A stretch of DNA of 64,000 nt from Elusimicrobiota bacterium (GTDB lineage: Bacteria > Elusimicrobiota > Elusimicrobia > UBA1565 > UBA9628), in contig JACPOW010000055.1 of assembly GCA_016191335.1 (NCBI GenBank), positions 1 to 64,000 on the forward strand, read 5' to 3'. The notes beneath the pieces were generated by a model. That model worked only from the letters and a program-made list of their open reading frames with translations. It ran no database searches and was not told the DNA's origin. Numbering within the stretch: the first letter of the stretch is position 1; every line of letters begins with the position of its first letter. This document shows positions 45,939 to 53,819 of this stretch, piece by piece. The position numbers and the translations under genes were made by a program.

Positions 45939-46528
45939 CATGGGAGCGGGTCGGCCCGGAGGCCGCGAAGAACCTCACGACCATCAACGAGGACTTCCTG
46001 CGCTTCGACCTGCGCGAGCTCGGGCCGGGCCCGTTCATCGTCGTCGGCAACCTGCCTTACGCGGTCGGCACGCCCATCCTGCAGCGTCTCCTGGACTGGG
46101 ACGGCTGGACGCGCGCGGTCCTCATGTTCCAGCTCGAGGTCGGCGAGCGCATCGTCGCCCGGCTCGGCGGCGCCGACTACGGCCTGCTGTCCCTGTCGGT
46201 GATGGCCCGCGCCGACGCGCAGCTCGCCTTCGAGGTGCCGCGCACGGCCTTCATGCCCATCCCGAACGTGGAGTCCGCGGTCGTCGTGCTGACGCGCCAC
46301 GCCGCCCCGCGCCTGCCCGCCGCCGAGGAGAAGGCGTTCTGGCGCCTGGCCAAGATCGCGTTCTCGCAAAGGCGCAAGATGGCGGCCGGGGTCCTGAGCA
46401 AGGCGATCGGCAAGCCGCGCGCGGAGGTCGACGCGGCGTTCAAGGCCGCCGGCCTCGGCGTCGCCGCGCGCCCCGAGGAGATCCCGTTCGACGCCTGGCG
46501 CGCTCTGGCGCGCGCCCTATGCCCCTGA
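45938..46528 (+). pseudogene. rsmA: RsmA (KsgA) 16S rRNA dimethyltransferase lacking its N-terminal third
   Basis: The frame gives NLTTINEDFLRFDL, the adenine-binding VVGNLPYAVGTPIL, FQLEVGERIVARLGG, DYGLLSLSVMA, PIPNVESAVVVL and AFSQRRKMAAGVLSKA, all typical of RsmA. The first 80-90 residues, including GQNFL and the SAM-binding EIGPG motif, are absent: the homology begins right after the murC stop codon. There is no ATG, GTG or TTG in frame before the GNLPY motif. It looks like a 5' deletion (real or from assembly) and the product would not bind SAM. Confidence 0.8.
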
Positions 46529-47880
46529 GACGCTGGGCCTGGTGCGGCCTGGCGGCCGCGCTGCTCCTCGCCGCGGGCCTCCGCGCCGGCCTGGTCCTCC
46601 ACCGCTACCACGACACCGACGAGCTCGAGCACCTCCACGCGTCCCTGCTCGTCGCCCGCGGCAACCTCCCGTTCCGGGACTTCTTCGAGCATCACGGCCC
46701 CCTGTTCTGGGCGGCGCTGGCGCCCGTCGTCGACCCGCCGCACGAGCCCGCGGCGAAGGCTCTCGCCGGCCGCCTGCTGATGACCGTGTTCTGGTTCGGG
46801 GCGCTTCTCCTCGTCGCGCGCCGGCGCAAGGGCGCCTCCGGGCTCGAGGGCGCGCTCGCCGCCGCCTGGCTCGCGGCCTTCGCCGCCTTCGCGCAGAAGT
46901 CCCTCGAGATCCGTCCCGACGTCCCGGGCATGCTCCTCGTCCTCGCCGCCGCGTGGGCGCTCGCGCGCCCCGGCCGCGAGGCCGGCCCCCTCGCCGGCGC
47001 CTTGCTCGGCCTCGCCCTGTGGTGCACGCCGAAGGCCGCCTTCCCCGCCGCGGGGCTCCTGCTCGGCGCGGCCTGGCGCCTCCCGGCCAAGGACCGCGCG
47101 CGCGTCCTCGGCGGCGCGGCGCTCGGCGGCGGCCTCGTCGCCGCCGCGGGCCTGGCGTACTTCGCGGCGCGCGGCGGCCTCGGGAAGCTGTGGTCGTACT
47201 ACTTCCTGTACAACATGGGCTTCCCCGGGGCGAACGTCTCCTGGAGCGCCACGCTCAAGCCGTCCCTCCTGAGCGACCCGCTGATGTGGGCCGCGGGGCT
47301 GCGGGGCCTGCGCCGCTGGCGCGAGCGTCCCGACGAGGCCGGCGCGCTGGCGTTCGCGCTGGGGGGGCTCGCGGTGACGCCGTCCGCCTATCCTCAGCAT
47401 CTTCTGTTCGTCGCGCCGTTCCTGGCCGGGTTCGCCTCGCGCGAGGCGATCCATTGGGTGGGGACGCGGACGCGGCGGGGCTATATCCTGGCCGGCGCCC
47501 TCGGGATATCGATCGCGATCCCCGCCTGGGGCGCCGTCGGGCTGATCCGCTACGGGAATCAGGAACAGACGCAAAGGTGGAAGTGCGTGTCGGACATGCT
47601 TCCGAACGGCGCGGCGGTCTGGGATGTATGGACGGGCGATTCGTTTCACAGACCTCATGCCGCTTTCATATGGTTTTTGCCGGACGACAGTCAGGCCTAC
47701 TACGAACCGGCGTTCTTGGAAAAGCACATGACCGAGGCGCTGGCGGCTCCGAGGACTCGTGGCGCGGTGCGGTGCGTCTCATGCCTCGAACGGATGCCGC
47801 GGGCCGTCACCGAAGCGTTCGATAAATATTTCGAGCCGTCGGGATGTGGAAGGCTGTGGTTAAGGAAACGGGGCGTATGA
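46519..47880 (+). CDS. Membrane glycosyltransferase, ArnT/PMT-like (GT-C fold)
   Basis: A 453-residue polytopic protein with about ten hydrophobic segments. The first extracytoplasmic loop has the acidic HRYHDTDELEHLH typical of polyprenyl-phosphate-sugar-dependent GT-C enzymes, then FRDFFEHHGPLFW, and QKSLEIRPDVPGM in a later loop. The C-terminal soluble part (from about 350) is AT-richer in codon use. It probably transfers a sugar from a lipid carrier outside the membrane. It overlaps the rsmA remnant by 10 bp and the next gene as ATGA. Confidence 0.8.
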   Translation: MPLRRWAWCGLAAALLLAAGLRAGLVLHRYHDTDELEHLHASLLVARGNLPFRDFFEHHGPLFWAALAPVVDPPHEPAAKALAGRLLMTVFWFGALLLVARRRKGASGLEGALAAAWLAAFAAFAQKSLEIRPDVPGMLLVLAAAWALARPGREAGPLAGALLGLALWCTPKAAFPAAGLLLGAAWRLPAKDRARVLGGAALGGGLVAAAGLAYFAARGGLGKLWSYYFLYNMGFPGANVSWSATLKPSLLSDPLMWAAGLRGLRRWRERPDEAGALAFALGGLAVTPSAYPQHLLFVAPFLAGFASREAIHWVGTRTRRGYILAGALGISIAIPAWGAVGLIRYGNQEQTQRWKCVSDMLPNGAAVWDVWTGDSFHRPHAAFIWFLPDDSQAYYEPAFLEKHMTEALAAPRTRGAVRCVSCLERMPRAVTEAFDKYFEPSGCGRLWLRKRGV

Positions 47881-49400
47881 AGGTGCGTTATAACGAGTAC
47901 TCCACCGCCGTTGCATTATCCGTTGTCGTTTTCTGTTTCTTCTACGCCGCGTCGCCTCCCGCCGCCTTCCTCCAGTGGGACGACGCGGCGAATTTGTTAT
48001 CCAACGATAAGTGGCGGGGATTGTCGCTCGCTCATCTGAAATGGATGTGGAGCACTCGACATTATGGTCCATGGCAACCGTTGTCGTGGTTAAGTTGGGC
48101 GGTCGACTTCAAGCTCTGGGGCCTCGATCCCGACGCGTTCCGGCGAACAAACATCGCGCTTCACAGTTTGACCGCCGGCTGTTTCTTTTTAGCGTGCCGT
48201 CGATTGCTCCCGCGCGAGTCCTCCACGCCGTTGCCGTTAAGCGCCGCAGGCGCCGCGCTGTTCTTCGCTCTTCATCCGCTTCGGGTCGAATCCGTCGTCT
48301 GGATCACGGAGCGCCGCGATGTTTTGTCCGGATTCTTCGTCGTTCTGTCCCTGTTGGCCTGGCTCAGCGACCGGCGCTTCGCGTCGGCGTTCGCCTTCAC
48401 GGGCGCCGTGCTCTCGAAGGGAACCTCCATCGCCGTTCTGCCGTTCATTTTTTTCATAGAGCTCTTCATCAGGCGCCAGCCTGCGCGGAAGACCGTCGCG
48501 AGTCTTCTCCCGCACGCCGTCATCGGCGGGTTCGCGGCGTGGATGAATCTGGGGGGGTTCCGGACGGGGGACCTGCGGGGGCTGGATCTCGGCGCCGTGG
48601 ATCGAATGCTCGTCTCGTTGTCGGGAAGCTGGTTCTATCTCAGTAAGACCGTCTTCCCGGCGGGGCTTTCTCCGTACTATGAACTGCCATTGAACGGCAA
48701 CGCCATACGACTGGGATCGTGCCCGGGAGCATTACTGGCGCTGCTCGTGACGGGGTTATGCTTCCATAAAAAGATACGCGCGTGGGCGGTGCCGGTCTGG
48801 TTCGCTTACCTGCTCGCGTTGGCCCCGGTGTCGGGGCTGCTGCAGAATGGGCGCCAGGCCGCTGCTGACCGGTATTCGTATTTGGCGTGCATGCCCTTCG
48901 CGGTGGCGTTCGGGCTCATGCTGGGAGCGCTCGAGGTTCGCCGGCCGCGTGCCGCGGCCGGCGTTGTGTTGGCCGTCGTCGTCGGCCTTTCGGCCGTAAC
49001 GGCGAGACAGGCGCAGATATGGCGGAACGACATATCATTGTGGACTCGCGCGGTCAGCATCATGCCGACCTCATATCTTTCGAACTCGAACCTGTCCGTG
49101 GCTTTACTTGTTTCTGATCGCGGCTCCGCCGCGATCCCTTACCTCGAGAACTGCATACGGCTAGAACCGAGGGATGCGGAAGCGCGCGTGAACCTTGCGT
49201 CCATCCTCGCTTCCCGCGGCGACGACGCCGGCGCCATCCGATATTTCGGAGAAGCGGTCGTGCTCCGCGCGAACGACCCTGCCTTCGCCTCCGCCCGTTA
49301 TAACCTCGGGATTCTGCTCATGCGCCATGGGTATAAACACGACGGCCTCGCGCATATGCGCGAGGCCGTGCGTTTGAACCCGTCTTTAAAACGCCCTTAA
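47877..49400 (+). CDS. TMTC-like membrane glycosyltransferase with C-terminal TPRs
   Basis: A 507-residue protein with about nine membrane helices followed by TPR repeats (about 400-507: SNLSVALLVSDRG, EARVNLASILASRGDDAGAIRYF, RYNLGILLMRHG). The N-terminal loop has FLQWDDAANLL (acidic pair) and the HPLRVESVVWITERRDVLSG segment characteristic of TMTC/DUF1736 O-mannosyltransferase-like proteins. ATG 47877 is chosen because it forms ATGA with the previous stop. GC is lower than in flanking genes. Together with the preceding gene it suggests glycosylation of exported proteins. The stop TTAA is shared with the convergent gene. Confidence 0.85.
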   Translation: MKVRYNEYSTAVALSVVVFCFFYAASPPAAFLQWDDAANLLSNDKWRGLSLAHLKWMWSTRHYGPWQPLSWLSWAVDFKLWGLDPDAFRRTNIALHSLTAGCFFLACRRLLPRESSTPLPLSAAGAALFFALHPLRVESVVWITERRDVLSGFFVVLSLLAWLSDRRFASAFAFTGAVLSKGTSIAVLPFIFFIELFIRRQPARKTVASLLPHAVIGGFAAWMNLGGFRTGDLRGLDLGAVDRMLVSLSGSWFYLSKTVFPAGLSPYYELPLNGNAIRLGSCPGALLALLVTGLCFHKKIRAWAVPVWFAYLLALAPVSGLLQNGRQAAADRYSYLACMPFAVAFGLMLGALEVRRPRAAAGVVLAVVVGLSAVTARQAQIWRNDISLWTRAVSIMPTSYLSNSNLSVALLVSDRGSAAIPYLENCIRLEPRDAEARVNLASILASRGDDAGAIRYFGEAVVLRANDPAFASARYNLGILLMRHGYKHDGLAHMREAVRLNPSLKRP

Positions 49401-50041
49401 GGGCGGACTTTCGTGAGAAGCTTGTCCGCCTCTTCCTGGAGTGACTGCGCGTTCGTGTCGACATCGCGCGAGTTCCGGTCCAGATCCATGCCCTCGAACG
49501 TGTATCCCGCCCGCGTGAAGTCGAAGTACGCGAAGCGCGCGTCCATCGAGAACCAGTTCGTCTCGTTCTTCAGGCGCCGCGCCGCGTCGAGGAGGCGGGT
49601 GGCGGGGGCGACCAGGGCCTCGTCCTTCTCGGCCGAGGAGGCCAGGAAGCGGAGGTCGTTGAGGCGCCACTGGGCGTCGCGGCTCGTCTGGGCCAGGTCG
49701 CGGACCAGGCGCTGGATGTCCCAGCGCAAAGACGGGTCGGAGGGCTGGCCGGGCTGTCCGGGGCGGCCGGGCTGATTGGAGCCCGCGCGGCGCAGGCGCT
49801 GCTGGAGCCAGCGCAGGTCGTTGCGCATCTGCGCGATGTCGCGTTCGTAGCGCTGGAGGTCCCACGCCATGCTGTCGATCTGCGGGCCGGAGGCGGCGAC
49901 CTTGGCCTGGACCTGCGAGGCGCGCAGCGCGGCGATGGAGGCCTGGAGCTGGGCGGCCGAGACCTCGAACGACGGCATCGAGGGCGTCGCGGACGCGGTG
50001 ACGGCGGAGAGCACCAAGACGGCGGACAGGATTCGGACCAT
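49397..50041 (-). CDS. Secreted coiled-coil protein
   Basis: A 214-residue exported protein with signal peptide (VRILSAVLVLSAVTASA). The mature part is helical and heptad-like (LQASIAALRASQVQAK; WDLQRYERDIAQMRNDLRWL), interrupted by a Gly-Pro-Gln linker (GRPGQPGQPSDP) and followed by a second Gln/Arg-rich helix and an aromatic C-terminal segment (FAYFDFTRAGYTFEG). No family is recognised. A good ribosome site (AGGAGG) lies about 7 nt before the ATG, so this gene has a leader. Convergent with the TMTC gene, sharing the TTAA stop. Confidence 0.7.
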   Translation of the reverse strand: MVRILSAVLVLSAVTASATPSMPSFEVSAAQLQASIAALRASQVQAKVAASGPQIDSMAWDLQRYERDIAQMRNDLRWLQQRLRRAGSNQPGRPGQPGQPSDPSLRWDIQRLVRDLAQTSRDAQWRLNDLRFLASSAEKDEALVAPATRLLDAARRLKNETNWFSMDARFAYFDFTRAGYTFEGMDLDRNSRDVDTNAQSLQEEADKLLTKVRP

Positions 50042-50085
50042 GAGACCTACCTCCTAGCCGGGCCCTTGGACCCAGTGAGGCGATT

Positions 50086-50829
50086 CTACCGCGCGGCGGA
50101 GGTCGAAGTCAAGACGGCGGGCAGGGTGAAGTTGAACGCCGAGCCCACGCCGGGCAGGCTCTCCACCCAGATGCGGCCGCCGTGCGCCGTGACGAGGCCC
50201 TTGCAGATGGACAGGCCGAGGCCGAGCCCCTTGCGCTTCTGGACGTTGTCGGTCGTCTGGTAGAAGCGGTCGAAGAGCATCGGCAGCTCGTCGGCGGGGA
50301 TGCCGGGGCCGGTGTCGATGACGCTGAAGCGCACGAACTCGCCGTCGCGCTGGGCGGTGCAGTCGATGGAGCCGCCCTCGGGGATGAACTTGAGGGCGTT
50401 GCTCAGGAGGTTGCCCAGCACCTGCAGCACGCGGCGCGGGTCGGCGCTGACGAGCAGGGAGTCGCCGACGGGGCTGCGCCAGTGCAGGCGGATGCCGCGG
50501 CGGGCGGCCTCGAGCTCCACGGACTCGACGGCCTCCTGGAGCAAAGTCGCGCCCTCGATCGGGTGCGGCTCCACGGTGAAGCCGTCGGACTCGAGGCGCA
50601 CGGCCTCTTGAAGATGGTCCACGAGCCCGATCAGGCGATCGGCGTTGGAGAGCACGGCCTTGAGGGCCTTCTGGATCTCCTCGGGGCTGACCTTCTCCTT
50701 CGTCAGGTAGGACGCGTAGCCGTGGATGACGGACAGCGGGTTCTTCAGCTCGTGCGCCACGTCCTGCATGAGGCGCGTCTTGGCGTCGAGGCGGTCCTTG
50801 AGCTCGGCGAGTCGTTCGTGGGCGCTCAT
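50086..50829 (-). CDS. Soluble histidine kinase
   Basis: A 247-residue kinase without a sensory domain: an N-terminal coil, HisKA with H26 in DVAHELKNPLSVI, and HATPase_c with NLLSNALKFI (N), VIDTGPGIP (G1) and RKGLGLGLSICKG (G2). Input must come from a partner or from the coil. A TGC-TACAAT lies 15 nt upstream of the ATG on the minus strand. The gene is divergent from efp. Confidence 0.93.
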   Translation of the reverse strand: MSAHERLAELKDRLDAKTRLMQDVAHELKNPLSVIHGYASYLTKEKVSPEEIQKALKAVLSNADRLIGLVDHLQEAVRLESDGFTVEPHPIEGATLLQEAVESVELEAARRGIRLHWRSPVGDSLLVSADPRRVLQVLGNLLSNALKFIPEGGSIDCTAQRDGEFVRFSVIDTGPGIPADELPMLFDRFYQTTDNVQKRKGLGLGLSICKGLVTAHGGRIWVESLPGVGSAFNFTLPAVLTSTSAAR

Positions 50830-50844
50830 AAGGTGAGTAACTTG

Positions 50845-50850
50845 ATTGTA
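50845..50850 (-). promoter_or_regulatory. Extended -10 for the soluble histidine kinase
   Basis: Minus-strand TACAAT preceded by TGC, 15 nt before the ATG at 50829, which leaves a leader of about 8 nt. Confidence 0.45.
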
Positions 50851-50920
50851 GCACGGTTTCAGGGCTTTTTAGTAGGATGAACGGCGGTTTTCGCCGCCTA
50901 TTTTCACCGGAGGAAGCACC

Positions 50921-51484
50921 ATGATCGACACCTCGCAATTCAAGAACGGCCTCGTCTTCGAAGACGACGGCCAGATCGTCCAGATCATCCATTTCCAGCA
51001 CCACCGCAAGTCGCAGTCCGCCGCCGTCTATCGCGCGACCCTGCGCGTGCTCGAGACGAACGCGGTGCTCGAGCGCTCCTACGCCTCCGGCACGAAGTTC
51101 CGCGAGGTGCCCGTCACCAAGCGCGAGAAGACCTACAGCTACGACGAGGGCAACAGCGCCGTGTTCATGGACAACGAGACCTACGAGCAGATCCACTACC
51201 CGAAGGAGCTCCTCGGCGACCAGGTGAAGTTCCTCCGCGAGAACATGGAGGTCCTCGCCGTCTACGTCGACGACAAGCTCACCGGCATCGAGCTCCCCGC
51301 CAACGTGGTCCTCACCGTCGTCTCCACCGTCCCCGGCGTGAAGGGCGACTCCGTCTCCAACATGGTCAAGCCCTGCACCCTCGACACCGGCCTCGAGATC
51401 AACGTGCCCCTCTTCGTCAAGGAAGGCGACAAGATCCGCGTCGACACCCGCACCTCCTCCTACGTCGAGCGCGTGAAGGAATGA
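50921..51484 (+). CDS. efp: Elongation factor P
   Basis: Relieves ribosome stalling at polyproline, 187 residues in three barrels. The C-terminal signature VPLFVKEGDKIRVDTRT and TVVSTVPGVKGDS confirm EF-P. The domain I loop that reaches the peptidyl-transferase centre reads HHRKSQSAAVY where most bacteria have a PGKGGAF-type tip; the column of the modified Lys34 is Gln32. A clear ribosome site (GGAGG) precedes the ATG, and a small GGCGG/CCGCC hairpin lies in the leader (about 50883-50898). It overlaps the HAD gene by ATGA. Confidence 0.95.
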   Translation: MIDTSQFKNGLVFEDDGQIVQIIHFQHHRKSQSAAVYRATLRVLETNAVLERSYASGTKFREVPVTKREKTYSYDEGNSAVFMDNETYEQIHYPKELLGDQVKFLRENMEVLAVYVDDKLTGIELPANVVLTVVSTVPGVKGDSVSNMVKPCTLDTGLEINVPLFVKEGDKIRVDTRTSSYVERVKE

Positions 51485-52170
51485 TCAAAGGCGTCATCTT
51501 CGACATCGACAACACCCTCACCGACTTCATGAAGATGAAGCGGTCGGCGGTGGACGCCGCCGTCGAGGGGATGATGGACGGCGGCCTGCCGGGCAAGAAG
51601 GAGGCGCTGGTCGAGGAGTTCTTCGAGCATTACTGGAAGGAAGGCATCGAGGACCAGAAGATCTTCGACAAGATCCTCAAGGCCAAGCTCGGCCACATCG
51701 ACTACAAGATATTGGCCAGCGGCATCCTGGCCTACCGGCGGTCCAAGAACGGGACGATGACCTTGTACCCGCGCGTCAACCAGACCTTGATGGACCTCAT
51801 GAAGATGGGCATCAAGCTCACGGTGCTCTCCGACGCCCCGAAGATGGAGGTGTGGCTGCGCATCGTCAGCCTCGGCCTGCATCATTACTTCGACGAGATC
51901 ATCACCTCCGAGGACTTCGGCGTCAAGAAGCCCGACCCCAAGCCCTTCCGCAAGGCCCTGGAGGTCCTCGGCACCAGGCCCGAGGAGACCTTGATGGTCG
52001 GCGACTGGCCCGACCGCGACGTCAAGGGAGCGAAGGCCGCCGGCATCCGCGCCTGCTGGGCCAAGTACGGCGACACCTTCGGCACGAAGGAGTCCGGCGC
52101 CGAGTTCGACATCAACGACATCTACGAGGTCGTCGGGATCATCCGCAAGGAGAACGGCGTTGCGGCTTAG
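51481..52170 (+). CDS. HAD-superfamily hydrolase
   Basis: A 229-residue cytoplasmic phosphatase-like enzyme. Motif I IFDIDNTLTDF (Asp nucleophile and acid), motif II VLSDAPK, motif III Lys in GVKKPDPKPF and motif IV MVGDWPDRDVKGAKAAG. The cap has an unusual Met/Lys-rich helix (MKMKRSAVDAAVEGMM). Substrate unknown. It is co-translated with efp (ATGA overlap) and overlaps the subtilase by 11 nt. Confidence 0.9.
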   Translation: MIKGVIFDIDNTLTDFMKMKRSAVDAAVEGMMDGGLPGKKEALVEEFFEHYWKEGIEDQKIFDKILKAKLGHIDYKILASGILAYRRSKNGTMTLYPRVNQTLMDLMKMGIKLTVLSDAPKMEVWLRIVSLGLHHYFDEIITSEDFGVKKPDPKPFRKALEVLGTRPEETLMVGDWPDRDVKGAKAAGIRACWAKYGDTFGTKESGAEFDINDIYEVVGIIRKENGVAA

Positions 52171-53767
52171 CCGCCTCCTCGCCGCGGCGCTGCTCCTCTC
52201 GCTCTCTCCCGCCGCGCGCGCCTTGAATACCGAGTTCCTTTCGGTGGCAGGATTCGGACCCAGGGGAACGCCCATTCCTCCCGTCGAGGTGGTGTCCGGC
52301 GAGGCTTTCGTTCGTTTTTCGACTGAAACATCGAAACCCGCCCGGATTGCCGCGCTGACCACCGTTGGGGCGGATTGGGCCAATGAAGTTGCGGCGACAG
52401 GCTGGACGAGAGTGCTTCTGGCCACCGGGACTCCCGTCGGGGTGGGTTTGGCCCAGCTATCCTCGGTTCCTGGAGTGCTTGGGACCAGCGCCAATCATGC
52501 CTATCGCGTGAATAAGGTTCCCAATGACCCGCTTGTGAATTCCCAGTATGCGCTTCAGCAGGTTGCCGCGTATGCTGGTTGGGAATTCGAGGACGGTACT
52601 TCGAATCGGGTGACCATCGCGGTTGCGGACACCGGCATTGACGGCACTCATTCCGATCTGAGCGCGAAGCTGGCCAATACGGCAAGCCAATTCTGCGATC
52701 CAGGTGCGAACAAGGTGCTCGGGGGCGACAACGCGGCGTGTACGCCGCTCGCCGCTACGGACGCTTGCGGCCATGGTACCGAGGTCGCCGGCGTCGCGGC
52801 GGCGTCCACGAATAATGGTGCGGCGATCTCGGGCGTATCCTGGGGCGCGCGGCTTGTCTCGCTCAAAATCTTCAGGGATGCCGACTGCGCGGCTGGCTGC
52901 TCGAACGGCGCTTGCGCGACCGATGATCAGGCGGTCGCCGATGCCATCACTTACGCTCAGGGCGTCCATGGGACGGCGCCATACGGAAAGGTTGTCGTCA
53001 ATCTGAGCATCGGTGGGAACGCGGCGTGTGCGGCTGTTGTTCAGGCCGCGATCACTCCCGCGGTCGCGGCGGGCGTGGTCATCGTGGCCGCTTCGGGGAA
53101 TTCTCCTGGCTGTTCCGGGACAAACGTGAACTCACCCGCTAATTGCGTCGGGGTGATTCCGGCGGCGGCCTCCAACTCGGCGAATCAGATCGCTTCGTAC
53201 TCTTGTCCTGGTTCGGAATTGGCGGCGAACGGAGTCGCGGCTCCCGGTGACGGGGTGCTGACCACCGCGAGAGGCGGCGGTACCGCTTCCGCGAGCGGAA
53301 CCTCCTTCGCTTCACCCATGGTGGCCGGTCTCGCCGCATTGGTTTATTCGCAGAAGCCGCTGTTCACGCCCGCGCAGATCAGGGAAGCGATCCGTGCCGG
53401 AGCAGAGACGACGGGCTCATCGGCCAATTCGCAGGGCGCGGGTCGAATAAATGTTTTCCGCACCTTGCGTTACGCCGTGAAGGGGACCTTGGCCGGATTC
53501 GAGGGAGACCAGAAGCCGATCGCCTTTCCCAACCCTTTTAAGCCTTCGGAGATCGGGACCGTCGCATTCTCGATCCCGCCATCCTTGCAGGGCTCGCGCA
53601 TCGGCATCAAGATCTACACCCTCGACGGTGTCTTCGTGCGCGAGGTCAACGGCCTGTCCTGGAACGGGAAGAACACCGAGGGGAGCGCGGTCGCAAGCGG
53701 CACCTACATCTTCGTGGTGACCACCTCGGCCGGCACCGGCCGGGGCCGCCTCTCCGTCCTGCGCTGA
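52160..53767 (+). CDS. Secreted subtilisin-like serine protease (S8) with C-terminal sorting-type domain
   Basis: A 535-residue exported protease, TTG start, signal peptide (SRLLAAALLLSLSPAARA). An N-terminal propeptide-like region precedes the catalytic triad: Asp in VADTGIDGTHSD, His in CGHGTEVAG, Ser in SGTSFASPM. Several cysteines suggest disulfides. The C-terminal 80 residues (AFPNPFKPSEIGTVAF ... GIKIYTLDGVFVREV) resemble the FlgD-Ig/T9SS type A-like module that anchors or sorts secreted proteins. Most of the catalytic part is AT-richer in codon use than the C-terminal module, suggesting acquisition and fusion. Confidence 0.9.
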   Translation: MRLSRLLAAALLLSLSPAARALNTEFLSVAGFGPRGTPIPPVEVVSGEAFVRFSTETSKPARIAALTTVGADWANEVAATGWTRVLLATGTPVGVGLAQLSSVPGVLGTSANHAYRVNKVPNDPLVNSQYALQQVAAYAGWEFEDGTSNRVTIAVADTGIDGTHSDLSAKLANTASQFCDPGANKVLGGDNAACTPLAATDACGHGTEVAGVAAASTNNGAAISGVSWGARLVSLKIFRDADCAAGCSNGACATDDQAVADAITYAQGVHGTAPYGKVVVNLSIGGNAACAAVVQAAITPAVAAGVVIVAASGNSPGCSGTNVNSPANCVGVIPAAASNSANQIASYSCPGSELAANGVAAPGDGVLTTARGGGTASASGTSFASPMVAGLAALVYSQKPLFTPAQIREAIRAGAETTGSSANSQGAGRINVFRTLRYAVKGTLAGFEGDQKPIAFPNPFKPSEIGTVAFSIPPSLQGSRIGIKIYTLDGVFVREVNGLSWNGKNTEGSAVASGTYIFVVTTSAGTGRGRLSVLR

Positions 53768-53806
53768 GCCGCCGCGAAACAACTAGCGAAATTACGAGGC
53801 GGGGGC

Positions 53807-53812
53807 TATACT
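53807..53812 (+). promoter_or_regulatory. -10 element, leaderless, for the toxin candidate
   Basis: TATACT with 7 nt before the ATG at 53820; no good -35. Confidence 0.55.
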
Positions 53813-53819
53813 GCGGCGT

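Noticed and set aside
45940-46518. ATG at 45940 as start of a long gene running into the glycosyltransferase
   Set aside because: The frame before 46519 is Arg/Pro-rich shadow of the rsmA remnant; the membrane protein proper begins at 46519.
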